A stretch of 64,000 nucleotides of DNA from Trichomonas vaginalis G3 (Eukaryota > Parabasalia > Trichomonadida > Trichomonadidae). The stretch spans positions 23,839,300 through 23,903,299 of the forward strand of contig NC_067204.1 in assembly GCF_026262505.1 (NCBI RefSeq), written 5' to 3'. Below, in pieces: positions 37,262-47,516 of this stretch. The translations under genes were made by a program, and so were the position numbers. The notes below the pieces were generated by a model that ran no database searches, was not told where the DNA came from, and saw only the letters and a list, made by a program, of their open reading frames with translations. How positions within the stretch are numbered: the first letter of the stretch is position 1; each line of letters opens with the position of its first letter.

Positions 37262-40200
37262 TTTATTTGTCATAATTGTTTCGTACCAAGCTTTACTTTC
37301 TTCCTGATGAGTTTTTAACTCTTCTTTTTCCTTCATTTGCACTACTTTCACTAGATGAAGTTACTTCTTCACTATTTTCACTTTGTTCTACTCTTCTTCT
37401 TTGGTGTCGCTTTTGGTAACTTGCCCTCTGCTTCAAGTTGTTGCATCTTTGCCTCATGTTCACCTAGTATGTTGTAAATTTCCCATGTCCTTTTTTGCCT
37501 TTGGCTCTGGTCGCCCATCTCAGGTAACCTATATCCTAGAAAGATTTTGTCATAGTTTGTATTTGAGTCTTCGCTTATTGTTTGCATGACTCTTTCCTGA
37601 GTTTCCGGTTCAAGCTCTTCAAATATAGCTTGTCCATATGGAATAAGCTCGTTTCCAAATATATGTTTTGTAGCCATTCTGGTTTTCTTTCCATTTACCA
37701 ATAATATCTTTTGTGAATGGGAAAGCTTTTACCCAATGTTTCAGTCTTGCGTCATTTATTTCTGTAGTTGGTTTTATTTTGTCATGGAACATGTTTTTCA
37801 ATACTAACATTTCATTTGGTACTGTCCATTTGAGTTTTCTTAAATATTCATCCCTTCTCGGTTCATTGTCTGCAAAGTAAGTTTTTATGACATTTTGCAA
37901 ACTTTCGTTTGCAAGGTCATGTACAATAGGTTCTCTTCCTTCTATCTCCCTAACTTTCTTTCTAAACTCTTCACCAAATATACCATCTCTATGGTTTCTG
38001 TGTAGTTCTTTGAGATAAATGTTCTAGAACGTCAGGTGTTATATTTCCATCAGCCATGTTCATTTCATTACTGGTCCAAAATATCTGCATGTTTCATATC
38101 TTTCAATGGCATTAAAGCCGCGCTGAAAATACCTATATCTGGTTCACCATTCACTTCCATTGCGTCTACAACTTCTTGGAATTGTGGTTGTAAGTTTATG
38201 AACCACCTATCCGGATTAGCTTTTATGACCCCATCTCATTGTAGTTCCATAGTCTGCAGAAACAAAAGTAGGTTTGTTTCCATATTGGTTAGGTTCTGAA
38301 TGAACTTTAAACAATGTTTCATTTCTATATGTTTTGGTGAAATTAACCTTTTATTTTCACCGAGTTCAGCCAAAGATTGAACGTTATATGGTCGTAAGTA
38401 AAAAGGATTGTTGTATTTGCGTTACACTTTCTTTCAGTTCTTCCATTCTATGCTGAAATTTTCATCTGATGTTGGAGTCTTTGTATGTCGGCGAACATTT
38501 TTCGATATTCTTTACTATGTCAGCTGAATTTTTCTTAGACTCTTGGAAAGATTCCATATTCTCCGCATACTCTTGTTGAGGGTCAAGATTTTTCGGCTGT
38601 TCCAAATCTTCATCTAGTTCTGTGAAGTTAGTTTCCAAAGGAGGATTTTTCGTTTCCTTCAGGCTCTTCTAGCTGTTGTTGCTGAACTATTTCTTCCATG
38701 TCTGGTTGTATCTGAACTTCTTCCTGTGGAGTTTCTTGTACTCATCTGCTGGCATTTCATAATATTCCGAGACCGTTTTTAACAAGTTCCCTCTCTAAGT
38801 CATCCGCATACATAAGCCTTTGTTCTTTCGTTCCGTCTCTATTTTTTACGCGTTTCATGAAGATAGTTGAATTATCATTTATCTCTGACACCAAATATCT
38901 CGGAGTAAATTCATCCATGTCATTTGGATGATATGCTATTAAATCATATCCCTTAGCGAGCTTGTATTTTCCAGGTTTGAAATTATATCCCATTTGTGCT
39001 GAACCATAAAGCTAAATAGGTTCGGGTCAGTATTTCCTTCCTTAACTTTCTAATAGCTTCTTTATATCTGTCACTAAAGTCAAGAGTATCTGGGTAACCA
39101 TAATTTTCCTTAAGCATTTTTAAGAATTCTTGGTTTCCTTGTTTCTACTTCTTTTATGTCCTTGCTCTGGTGTTGTTGTGCGTGTTTGAACTGTGGTTGT
39201 GTGCAGTGTTTGAACTGTTGGTTGTGGTGCAGTGTTTTGAACTGTTGGTTGTGGTGCAGTGTTTTGAACTGTTGGTTGTTGTGTTGGTTTTGGTGCATGC
39301 CTGTGTCTGTGTCCATGTGACGATGTAAATGTTTTAGGTAGTCCTGGTGCAGGTGCTTCTCTTGGAGGGTTTGGTGGTATATAAGTTCCACCAGCTGGCA
39401 CATATGTTCCATCTGCAGCATAATGTCCTACCTGACTTTTCGTTCTTAAGAAAGCATTTACTAGGTCTGTTTTGGTCTGTTGTAACTCTTTTTCTTGACT
39501 TTCCACAACAGTTGCTCTAACGGCGTCATAGGCACTTTGAACTGCCTGTCTCGTTGCTGCATCTGTTATTTTCGTCATATTGTGCTACTTCTCTTAACTC
39601 TTTGTCGAAACCTTCAGACTTCAGTTTCTTTCCAGATGAGAAGTCGTTCACTAGTTTCACCTTACTATGAAGAGCTTCGAAGGCGTTCTTAAAGTCAGCA
39701 TTCATTAAAGCTTCATTTGAAACTGTCTTCATCCGCTTGTATTTTTGTCCTTATTGACCCTATAAGTTGGGCTGCTTTAGCGTTGGCTTGGGCATCTAAC
39801 CAGTCATTATTAGCTTTATATATTCTGCGCTTTTCATTGCCTTTTGCATGGCTGCGTCGTTATTTTTACTTTCTTGTGCTAAGTTTTCATACTGTACGGT
39901 TTGGTTTTGCAACTGTAAAAGTTTTTCTGCCTTTACATTTGCTTCAACTTCTTTTTTATACTCATCGCTATCCATATATGTCTTCAGGGCTTTTTGTTTT
40001 ATCTCTTCATCTTTCAGTACTTTATATTGAGTAGTATGGTTTTTCAAATTTATAACATCTTGTTCCATTTTTGCTACTTCTGCTGCTTTTTCTGACACTT
40101 TTTTCGCATATTCCTCTGTACTTAGTTCTTTCAGTTGTTCTTCTTTCTTCTTTTTCTCTACGTTTAACTCATTGAGTTTCTTGTGTGTCTGTCATATTCT

Positions 40201-40548
40201 AGTTTCTTTTCGTTTTCACTTATTTGTTTCTGTATGTCTATGTTTGACTTTTTGACATCTGTTATTTGATTTTTGAGTGAACTCAAATTCATTTGACTTT
40301 GAGGGTTATAAGCTGTTCCGTCTGCAGCTCCACCATAGCCTGCCATTTTCGCTAAAAGTGCCGCTCTTAAACCTCCACTCTGTGCACCAATAACTCGGTT
40401 TAAAAGCATAGGGTTGCTTGACATTTGTTGCAACATAGTGGGGTCATTCATCATTTGTTGTTGCAAACTGTTGTTGGTGTCAGTTTTACTATGGATGTTT
40501 CAATGCTCCCTTCCTCTTACGTATATTCTTACGTAGCTTACGTGGCAT
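37262..40548 (-). pseudogene. Long coiled-coil / Pro-Gln-rich structural gene (E1)
   Basis: The last leftward-reading gene, about 3.3 kb in extent or a small cluster, heavily broken (about ten breaks). Recognisable segments from the start: a basic MPRKLRKNIRKRKGALK, a Gln/Met-rich PTMLQQMSSNPMLLNR, long coiled coils (EVAKMEQDVINLKNHTTQ, VEANVKAEKLLQLQNQT), a Pro/Thr/Gln-repeat linker (QPTVQNTAPQPTVQNTAP), a globular KPGKYKLAKGYDLIAYHP block, and a C-terminal helical part (ERVMQTISEDSNTNYDK). The design resembles long fibrous or tegument-like virion proteins, or the coiled-coil TP-rich gene of E0. The function is unknown. Confidence 0.5.
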
Positions 40549-40804
40549 TTTAAGTGAAGTAAAAAACGGTTTTTGACAGATGTTTATATGACACTTTTGT
40601 TCAGCACAAAAAACTACTCGGTCAAAGTGTTGTCAGTTTTGTAAAATAACCGTCCTATCTCATTCTATAAGGGGGAAAGGCTTCTCAAAGTATACTTCCT
40701 TGGAACGCCCGTAACTTTTCCTGTAGCGACGATAGACCCTTACTTGTCCGGACAAAGTTATACTAAACATCTTCAGGGCTAGAGGGCACGAAGTGCCTGG
40801 AGGC
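40549..40804. other. E1 right subterminal region
   Basis: Non-coding. It contains GGTTTTTGACAGA, whose complement (TCTGTCAAAAACC) is found near the left end of E2 (43772-43786). This shows that the inner terminal regions are related. A TIR fragment is repeated here (40761-40827) with a 67-bp period. Confidence 0.55.
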
Positions 40805-40896
40805 CCTCCGAATATAAACTTCATTTATACTAAACATCTTCAGGGCTAGAGGGCACGAAGTGCCTGGAGGCCCCACTACCTTTTTTTTTTTTTTTT
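40761..40896 (-). repeat. E1 right terminal inverted repeat, partly doubled
   Basis: The right arm (40805-40880) plus a T-tract (40881-40897) mirrors the left end. An inner extra copy of about 67 bp (starting TACTAAACATCTTCAGGG at 40761, again at 40828) shows a tandem duplication of the terminal repeat. Confidence 0.85.
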
Positions 40897-40902
40897 TAAA
40901 TT
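40897..40902. repeat. Candidate target-site duplication (TAAATT)
   Basis: TAAATT at the right edge equals TAAATT at 17288-17293. The first T is ambiguous because it could belong to the T-tract, so the duplication is 5 or 6 bp; both lengths are known for Polintons. Confidence 0.6.
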
Positions 40903-42789
40903 TCATATTATTTTTTAAAGATATGCATTTTCTGTCTAAATTTATTTTTTCTGTTTCCAATTCACGGAATAATATTCTTACTGTTGTAAACAGAAATTCA
41001 TCAAAAGTGACAGCTCTCAATTTTTTGACATTTGTAAATTCTAAATTGAATGAGAAAAATGAAATAATACTAAGCATAATATAATATTCTAGATTTAATT
41101 ATAATTAGGAAAAAGTTAGTTTTGAGAGTACTTTTCATAGGCATATAGAATGAAATCTTCTGAAAAATAATATCACATAAACTCATATTATTTTCTAATA
41201 TATAACTATTTATATAAAAATCAAATTCAATGATCTTAAAAGCGAATGATAAACCTCAAAATTTACGAATATAATGAGTGGGAATTATAATGCTTATCTA
41301 TCATAAAACCATATGAAATATCAATTTTTTGCTTTACGCCTAATTTTTGACGACAAATTAGCAAGAAGAATTGCATGATAAATAAAAACATTTAATCAAA
41401 GTCAATTTTATTTTTCATAATTCAAATGGACTGAGTGTTAACATTTAACATTTTTTGCTAATTGTCGTCAAAAATTAGGCGTAAAGCAAAAATTGATATT
41501 TCATATGGTTTTATGATAGATAAGCATTATATTTTCACTCATTATAATTCGTAAATTTTGAGGTTTATCATTCGCTTTTTAAGATCATTGAATTTGATTT
41601 TTATAAAAATAGTTATATATTAGAAAATAATATGAGTTTATGTGATATTATTTTTCAGAAGATTTTGTGTCTTCTTTAAAAATTTTAATATTTTTTATTA
41701 AAAAGAATCTTTACAAAAATATAACATTTATTTTAATTAATATTTAAAAACGTGCTCTATCAAAAGTTCCAAAAATTCAATATTTTAGCTTTTCTGAGGT
41801 GTCACTTTTGATGAATTTCTGTTTACAACATTACAAGCATATACATAGCTAATATATATCATTTTAATAATAATAAAACCAAAATGATGTATTCTTCATA
41901 TAGTTATTTAAAATTCGTTAACTAGAATTGTATTCAAAACGAGGCAAAGTTAGGAGATACATAAAAACCAATAACTTGATAAGTGATACCTTTTTCCTGA
42001 TATATCTATATGTGTTAATGTCAAACACGATTTGAAAAAATTAATTCTTTAAATCGGCTTATGAATAAGACCAACATCAAAGACATGGCTAATAAATTAA
42101 TAAATCAATGTTTAATTACCGATTCATGCATTTTTTTCAAAATTTCAAATTTCAAATTTTTGTTTCTCCAAAATATTAATTGTTTCCACTAGATTAACAA
42201 ATAAACAATAAATTGGAATAATGTAATGCCCAATCATTCATTTTAAATTTTAGATTTAAAACAATATTTTTCTCCATATTATTATAACATGAATCGTTAT
42301 GATATAAGAAATATATTTTCAATATTGAAATTGAAAAATTCTAAAATTTTTGAAATTCAATTTGAGTGTGATGATCGATAACATATATTTTTTAATTAAA
42401 ATATTGTGTCGCTATCATATAAATATACTATTTCTAAATTAAAAATAGAAAAAAAGTACTATTTAATGATGAAATTGCAAAGGCGTCAAAAATTTTCTCA
42501 CTGGGTTTTCGTCTATCAATCCCAGCTCATTATATACGCAACCAATCAAAAATCTGATATGGGAGTCCAAGGCTAACTTTTTGTTGTCTACCTAATAAAA
42601 GAGGAAGCAGCATTAGTGAGAATAATCGCAAATATTCAATTTAAATTATCTTTTTATTCTTAATTTAAAGTGACAAAAAGAATAAAAAACCTATTCTAAG
42701 GCATGTTGTTATGTAAATGAGACTAGACATCATATTTTATGTTATGAAAAAAAAATATTTAGAATTTTAGAACAAAATAAATAGAAAAG
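40903..42789. other. Host spacer between E1 and E2
   Basis: No gene is visible in 1.9 kb. It contains the 849-bp inverted-repeat element (40982-41830). The rest is AT-rich DNA with homopolymer-like runs and one GC-richer short stretch near 42490-42570. Confidence 0.6.
40982..41830. mobile_element. 849-bp inverted-repeat element with internal fold-back
   Basis: Terminal repeats of about 30 bp (TGTTGTAAACAGAAATTC ... GTGACA at 40982-41013 and its complement at 41801-41830) are flanked by TTAC on both sides, a possible 4-bp target duplication. Inside, two arms of about 210 bp (41154-41364 and 41455-41664) are near-perfect inverse copies around a 90-bp centre. There is no ORF. It is a non-autonomous DNA element, probably a MITE. 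Confidence 0.6.
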
Positions 42790-42841
<52 letters not shown>

Positions 42842-42915
42842 TAGTGGGGCTTCCAGGCACTTCGTGCCTTCTAGCCCTGAAGATGTTTAGTATAAATGAA
42901 GTTTTTATTCGGAAA
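42790..42915 (+). repeat. E2 left terminal inverted repeat with 50-A tract
   Basis: Fifty A residues (42790-42839) followed by GGTAGTGGGGCTTCCAGGCA and the rest of the 76-bp arm seen in E1. The A-tract is much longer than the 15 A of E1. Confidence 0.85.
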
Positions 42916-43831
42916 ATTGTTAGTCTTCTTGGTCGAAAACATTATATAATGTTTCACTTTTCACAAATTATATATGTTTTCATGTTTTGTCAAGACTTCT
43001 TCTTCGTAAATGTTTTGTCAAGACTTCTTCTTCGTAAATGTTTTGTTGAGACTTCTTCATCGTCAATGAGTGTAAATCAGACAAAAATATATTTTAGGGT
43101 AGAAGGTTAGATATAACCTCTTTTCTAACCTCCTTTCTACCCTCTTGAATTTGTCAAGACTTCTTCGTAAATGTTTTGTCAAGACTTCTTCGTAAATGTT
43201 TTGTCAAGACTTCTTCTTCGTAAATGTTTTGTCAAGACTTCTTCTTCGTAAATGTTTTGTCAAGACTTCTTCTTCGTAAATGTTTTGTTGAGACTTCTTC
43301 ATCGTAAATGAGTGTAAATCAGACAAAAATATATTTTAGGGTAGAAGGTTAGATATAACCTCTTTTCTAACCTCTTTTCTACCCTCTTGAATTTTCATGA
43401 AATTTACACCAAAAATATATTTAGGGTAGAAGGTTAGATATAACCTCTTTTCTAACCTCTTTTCTACCCTCTTGAATTTTCATGAAATTTACACCAAAAA
43501 TATACTACTAGGGTCATTTACGAAGAAATCTCAACAAAGTCTTTACGATGAAGTCTTGACAAAGTCTTTACGAAGAAGTCTCAACAAAGTCTTTACGAAG
43601 AAGTCTTAACAAAGTCTTTACGAAGAAATTCATGAAAATTCAAGAGGGTAGAAAAGAGGTTAGAAAAGAGTTATATCTAACCTTCTACCCTAAAATATAT
43701 TTTTGGGTCATTTACACTCATTTACGAAGAAATCTCAACAAAGTCTTTACGAAGAAGTCACAATAAAACGTCTGTCAAAAACCGCTTTTCTGTCACTTTT
43801 CAGGAAAAAACATTTTTATTATTATATATAA
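42916..43831. repeat. Repeat-expanded left subterminal region (E2)
   Basis: Non-coding, about 900 bp against about 150 bp in E1. It consists of many 25- to 28-bp units (TTTTGTCAAGACTTCTTCG) and three or four copies of the GGGTAGAAGGTTAGATATAACC / TCTACCC palindromic block, followed by the same units in inverse orientation from 43510. All of these repeat types otherwise belong to the KilA-N locus. The leader TTTTTATTATTATATATAA of the methyltransferase closes the region. Confidence 0.75.
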
Positions 43832-44646
43832 ATGAATTTTACAAAACCACCGTTACCGTTCTTTGGAAATAAGAGTAAATGTAAAGATATTATATTGAGA
43901 GAACTTAAGAAACTACCGAATGGTCTAACATTTGTAAGATTTGTTCGGTGGAAGTTTCTATATATCCCATTTGTGCCATACAATATTCCCAGACTCAAAG
44001 ATTATATGCAATGACTTCGACAACTATATGGACCGTCTCAAACATATACCAGACACAAACAATATATGAAAGAGTAAAAGAAAAAGATACCTATAGGTAA
44101 GATGAACGTATACCATTAGATAAGAAAAATATGTCAGAGAGGTTTTGAAAAAAGCAGAATATATAGACTGGGATAGTATATCTGCTAGACTATATATAGT
44201 GGTGCTATAAGAGTTCATGACATTGAAACACTTATGTCAAAAGTTTTATATCTAACTATACAAATGTTTTCAAAGAGGACATAGAAAAATATATTGAGGG
44301 TATAGAGTTTGTGAGATGTCATTGGACAGAGTTGTATGAAAAATATAAAGACAAGGAAAATGTTTTCTTTATAGTGGACCCGCCGTTCTATAACACATGG
44401 GATTTTTCAATACCAAGTAGACTGGACTTTGAGAGACTCTTTAGAAACTTTAGACGTTTTACATAACCATCCATGCTTTTACTTTACATCCGATAAAAGT
44501 GGTTTGGAAAGTGTCATGAGATGGTTAGAGGACATACATGACTATGAGTTTAGATACGATAAGATAGAATATGAGAGAGGTCCTATAAACTGGAGAAAGT
44601 GTCATAACAAAGAAATTTTATTGTAAGTAAATGTGGTTTGAAATAG
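43832..44646 (+). pseudogene. D12-class adenine methyltransferase (E2)
   Basis: Same gene as at 17539 with the PFFGNKSK start and a PPFYNTW block in the second half. It is much more decayed, with about eight breaks, so E2 has no working methyltransferase. Confidence 0.75.
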
Positions 44647-44761
44647 GACTACTTGTTTTAGGTTTTTCCATTGTGTCATTTATTTATTTGACGTGGCAGA
44701 AAAGTACAGAGAATATGAAGATGAACCAATGCCTGCAAATGTTCAGTATATGTACTCGTAA
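44631..44761 (+). pseudogene. Small one-helix membrane protein (E2)
   Basis: It starts MWFEIGLLVLGFSIVSFIYL, a clear single hydrophobic helix directly after the start, followed by TWQKST and a short polar tail. It overlaps the end of the methyltransferase. The precise end is uncertain. It is the clearer copy of the gene at 18340. Confidence 0.35.
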
Positions 44762-44784
44762 GAGATATTTTTATCTAATATTAA

Positions 44785-45147
44785 ATGGACGCACAGAACT
44801 TAGCAAATGCACAGCAACCTGGACAACCAAACCCAGAGAATATTCCAAATGAAGTTAGAATACAAACTGCAATGGCAAACTATGGTCAAGTGCCAACAGA
44901 TGTACAAATGCAAACTGCCATGTCAAATGACGCTGCGTTAGGCTTACCACCATGGTATGCAAATATGAGATGGAAAGAGTTTTATACAAACCCGAAGTGG
45001 GATATAAAACAACTCTATGCAGATGACGCGAACACAGGAGTTGACCCAGAGTATGTTTTCTACCAGAGGAGAAACAGAATGTATGAGCTCCAGTTAAAGA
45101 ATGCTATGGAACTCAACAGGAAACGTAAGAGACTAGGCGGACATTAG
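44785..45147 (+). CDS. Small basic-tailed protein (E2)
   Basis: An open 120-aa frame, nearly identical to the ORF at 18494, including the doubled QTAM phrases and the RKRKRLGGH tail. Differences cluster in a short stretch in the middle (TNPKWDIKQ instead of TNPEVGYKQ). The preserved frame in both copies supports a real gene. Confidence 0.55.
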   Translation: MDAQNLANAQQPGQPNPENIPNEVRIQTAMANYGQVPTDVQMQTAMSNDAALGLPPWYANMRWKEFYTNPKWDIKQLYADDANTGVDPEYVFYQRRNRMYELQLKNAMELNRKRKRLGGH

Positions 45148-45165
45148 ATTTTTACATATAGTAAA

Positions 45166-45408
45166 ATGGGTTTCTTTGGAAGAATAGGAAACTTCTTTCG
45201 AAATGTTGGAAGAGGTATATGGAATGGAATAAAATCTGTCGGAAGAGGAATTTGGAACGGAGTCAAAAATATTGGTAAAAGAGTAGGTCAGTTTGTTGGT
45301 ATTATACCTAAAGACCCTGAACCAGAAGAACAAGCTCCTGTTATACAACAGCCTGAACCTGCACCACAGTCTAGTTGGCAACCAAATCCAACACCTCAAC
45401 CGTATTAA
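45166..45408 (+). CDS. Membrane-active small virion-like peptide (E2)
   Basis: An 80-aa frame with three substitutions relative to the ORF at 18875. The amphipathic VGRGIWNGIK repeats are unchanged. It ends 4 bp from the protein A stop. Confidence 0.5.
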   Translation: MGFFGRIGNFFRNVGRGIWNGIKSVGRGIWNGVKNIGKRVGQFVGIIPKDPEPEEQAPVIQQPEPAPQSSWQPNPTPQPY

Positions 45409-45412
45409 AAAA

Positions 45413-46261
45413 TTATATTTTTACCGTTCGATAGTAGTTGTATATGAAACTAAGTTCTAAGTAAAACGCATGGTATAATGGAACTATTCTCTTTCTTCCA
45501 TCTGTTGTAAACCATACTTGAAAGTCTGAAATACTTCCACTTGGTGGTTCATATAGCTTTGTAGGTTTTTCGTAAAAGTCATTTGCCAAGCATAAAAAAG
45601 AGTTTTGTGCACCAGAAAATGAAGCATGAACTATAATAGCAGCTGGGTCGAAAACATCTTTAAATAAATATGGTTCATCTCTTGCATATCGACTGTAAAT
45701 ATTTGCTAAAGGAAGTTCGACTTTCTGATTTAACATTCTTTGCAAATAATACCATGACATTGCAGTGAATTCTGTATATATTTGTTCGTCTTTCTTTGGA
45801 TTGTCTTCGTAGATTTGAAATGACACTTGTGAATTTTGTTTGTCATATACAATTCTCACATAAAGTGTGCTCTCGGTATTTGCATATTCATCAGCATATT
45901 TTGCATAACATGAATTTATTTTATCTTCTATATTTTTTAACGCAGTCTGTAGAGAAGATGAAAGGTCAACTTGTATTAGCTCAATTTCTTCCCACATTTT
46001 TCGTTTCCCTTCAGATATATAATCTATATGAAACCTTACAATAAATGGAAAACTTTTATCTTCTACAGACACAAACTTCATTCTACGAAAGCCAATAGCT
46101 TTTGTGACAGATGGGTCTCTTAGCCATCTTAATGGGTAGTCAAAACGATAGCCTTCATGCTTTACGGTCTCTGTCTCAAACTTTTGACCGACATTAGTAA
46201 AAAGTTCATCTAATGGTTTAGTTGTAGCAACTCTTGAATTTTCTTTTTCTATTGGAAGCAT
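45413..46261 (-). CDS. Protein A, open copy (E2)
   Basis: A 282-aa open frame. An N-terminal stretch (residues 1-60, VATTKPLDELFTNVGQKFET, then YRFDYPLRWLRD) is followed by a variable middle and a conserved C-terminal half with FDPAAIIVHASFSGAQNSF, YEPPSGSISDFQVWFTTDG and LSFIYNYYRTVKI. The middle differs greatly from the E1 copy (for example YARDEPYLFKDVF here), while the ends are almost identical. That is an uneven pattern for simple drift. Protein B at 50337 is a paralog. It could be a minor capsid or spike-base protein; no catalytic motif is seen. Confidence 0.55.
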   Translation of the reverse strand: MLPIEKENSRVATTKPLDELFTNVGQKFETETVKHEGYRFDYPLRWLRDPSVTKAIGFRRMKFVSVEDKSFPFIVRFHIDYISEGKRKMWEEIELIQVDLSSSLQTALKNIEDKINSCYAKYADEYANTESTLYVRIVYDKQNSQVSFQIYEDNPKKDEQIYTEFTAMSWYYLQRMLNQKVELPLANIYSRYARDEPYLFKDVFDPAAIIVHASFSGAQNSFLCLANDFYEKPTKLYEPPSGSISDFQVWFTTDGRKRIVPLYHAFYLELSFIYNYYRTVKI

Positions 46262-46279
46262 ATTTTATCTAGAATAAAA
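46262..46279. promoter_or_regulatory. 18-bp bidirectional promoter, protein A / fibre (E2)
   Basis: Same sequence and length as at 19973-19990 (ATTTTATCTAGAATAAAA), between the divergent ATGs of protein A and the fibre gene. Conservation without a single change contrasts with the drift in the genes on both sides. Confidence 0.6.
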
Positions 46280-47516
46280 ATGTCGAAAGAAACAGCGTCT
46301 ATGAGAGAAATACAAACACAACCGACAACTCATTTTGCAAGCTCTAAATAAGAACACAACAAACTTTTCAAACTATTCTAAGATATCTGAGTCATTGAAA
46401 GAAGGAAACTTAAAACTGACGATAAACCCAATGACAGATGAGTTTCTGTTTCAAGACAGTAAGAACCATACTGTTTGTATAAATCCAACAAAAAGAACTT
46501 TAAACGAGAAACCTATAGATGAACTTCTTTTGAAAGCAGATATTGACAACAAAGCTGACAAAGAGTATGTAGATGCAACAAGAGACTATATTCTCGCATG
46601 GACAGATAGAACATACCCACAAAAACACCATACACATAACATCTATGACGTAGATGAACTACCAGCAATGTTAGATGACAAAGCGGATAAAACATATGTT
46701 GACAATAAAATGTCAAGTGAAGTGACAAGAGCTGACAAAGAATATTCTAAAAAGACTCATACACATACCATTGCAAATATTACAAACTTACAAGAAACCT
46801 TAAACAGGAAAAGTGACGTTGGACATACACACGATTTCTTCGCAACTGTTGGTATAGAAAATATTGAAGGAACGGTTGAAGAAACTGGTGGGATGTATTA
46901 AATTGGAAACCTCCTAACTTTCCACAAGGTTTAACATCGGATGAAGACATAACAACGATGAGATACATTAGATGTAGAAATGTCTATGTCATGGAGGATG
47001 AAAACAAAGTTAAATTCACTGCTCAAGATTTATATGATAAAAAAGCTGACAAAACAGAGCTTCAAACGTTAAAGACAGAAATACTTCAAACAGTATATCC
47101 TATAGGTTCTATTTACACGTCAATGAACTCTACCAGACCAGAAGTAGTACTTGGTTTTGGAACTTGGACTCAAATAGTCGACAGGTTTTTGTATTGTGCA
47201 AACTCTTCAAAGGAAACAGGTGGAAGTAAAACGATTTCAGGTGCAAATTTACCTGCGCACAGTCACTACGTAAGTTTAACTACATCTGAAGCAGGTTTGC
47301 ATAGTCATAGATTTTGGGATTGGTCAGGAATGACAAAAGGTAAAGGATATGATGTTAAAGAGGACGTTAAGTTTTGCTATAAATTGTTACTGGAGTAACA
47401 CTGAGGTAGGAGGAAGCCATACACATCGCGTTTCAGGATATACGCAAACAACGGGACAAAGTAAAGACTACATGCCACCTTACATGACAGTTTACGCATG
47501 GTATAGAAATGCTTAG
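46280..47516 (+). pseudogene. Phage-like trimeric tail-fibre protein (E2)
   Basis: Same gene as at 19991 but with a different set of central repeats: it has DRTYPQKHHTHNIYDVDELP in place of the first E1 HxH repeat and fewer ITNLQETLNRKS units. The tip region (YPIGSIYTSMNST, GANLPAHSHY, YMPPYMTVYAWYRNA) is nearly unchanged. About three breaks. The repeat-number difference suggests recombination within the shaft, as is known for phage fibres. Confidence 0.7.

Larger units (their letters stand above)
17294..40896. mobile_element. Polinton-like element E1, both ends present
   Basis: This is a 23.6-kb virus-like element. Inverted ends start with an A-tract (15 A left, 16-17 T right), then GGTAGTGGGG and a 76-bp arm. 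The flanking hexamer TAAATT on both sides (17288-17293, 40897-40902) fits the 6-bp duplication typical of Polintons/Mavericks. Parts from left are an adenine methyltransferase, small virion-like peptides, protein A, tail-fibre-like protein, integrase, accessory genes, protein B, the variable KilA-N locus, packaging ATPase, SF3 helicase, minor and major capsid candidates, and a long coiled-coil protein. No family B DNA polymerase is visible. It is broken, with well over ten breaks concentrated in the right third. E2 is a close relative, so insertion of the family is recent. Confidence 0.85.

Noticed and set aside
17294-40896. DNA polymerase B, cysteine protease or transposase genes
   Set aside because: I looked for the polymerase YxDTDS-type motif and for adenovirus-type protease patterns and saw none; absence by eye is not proof.
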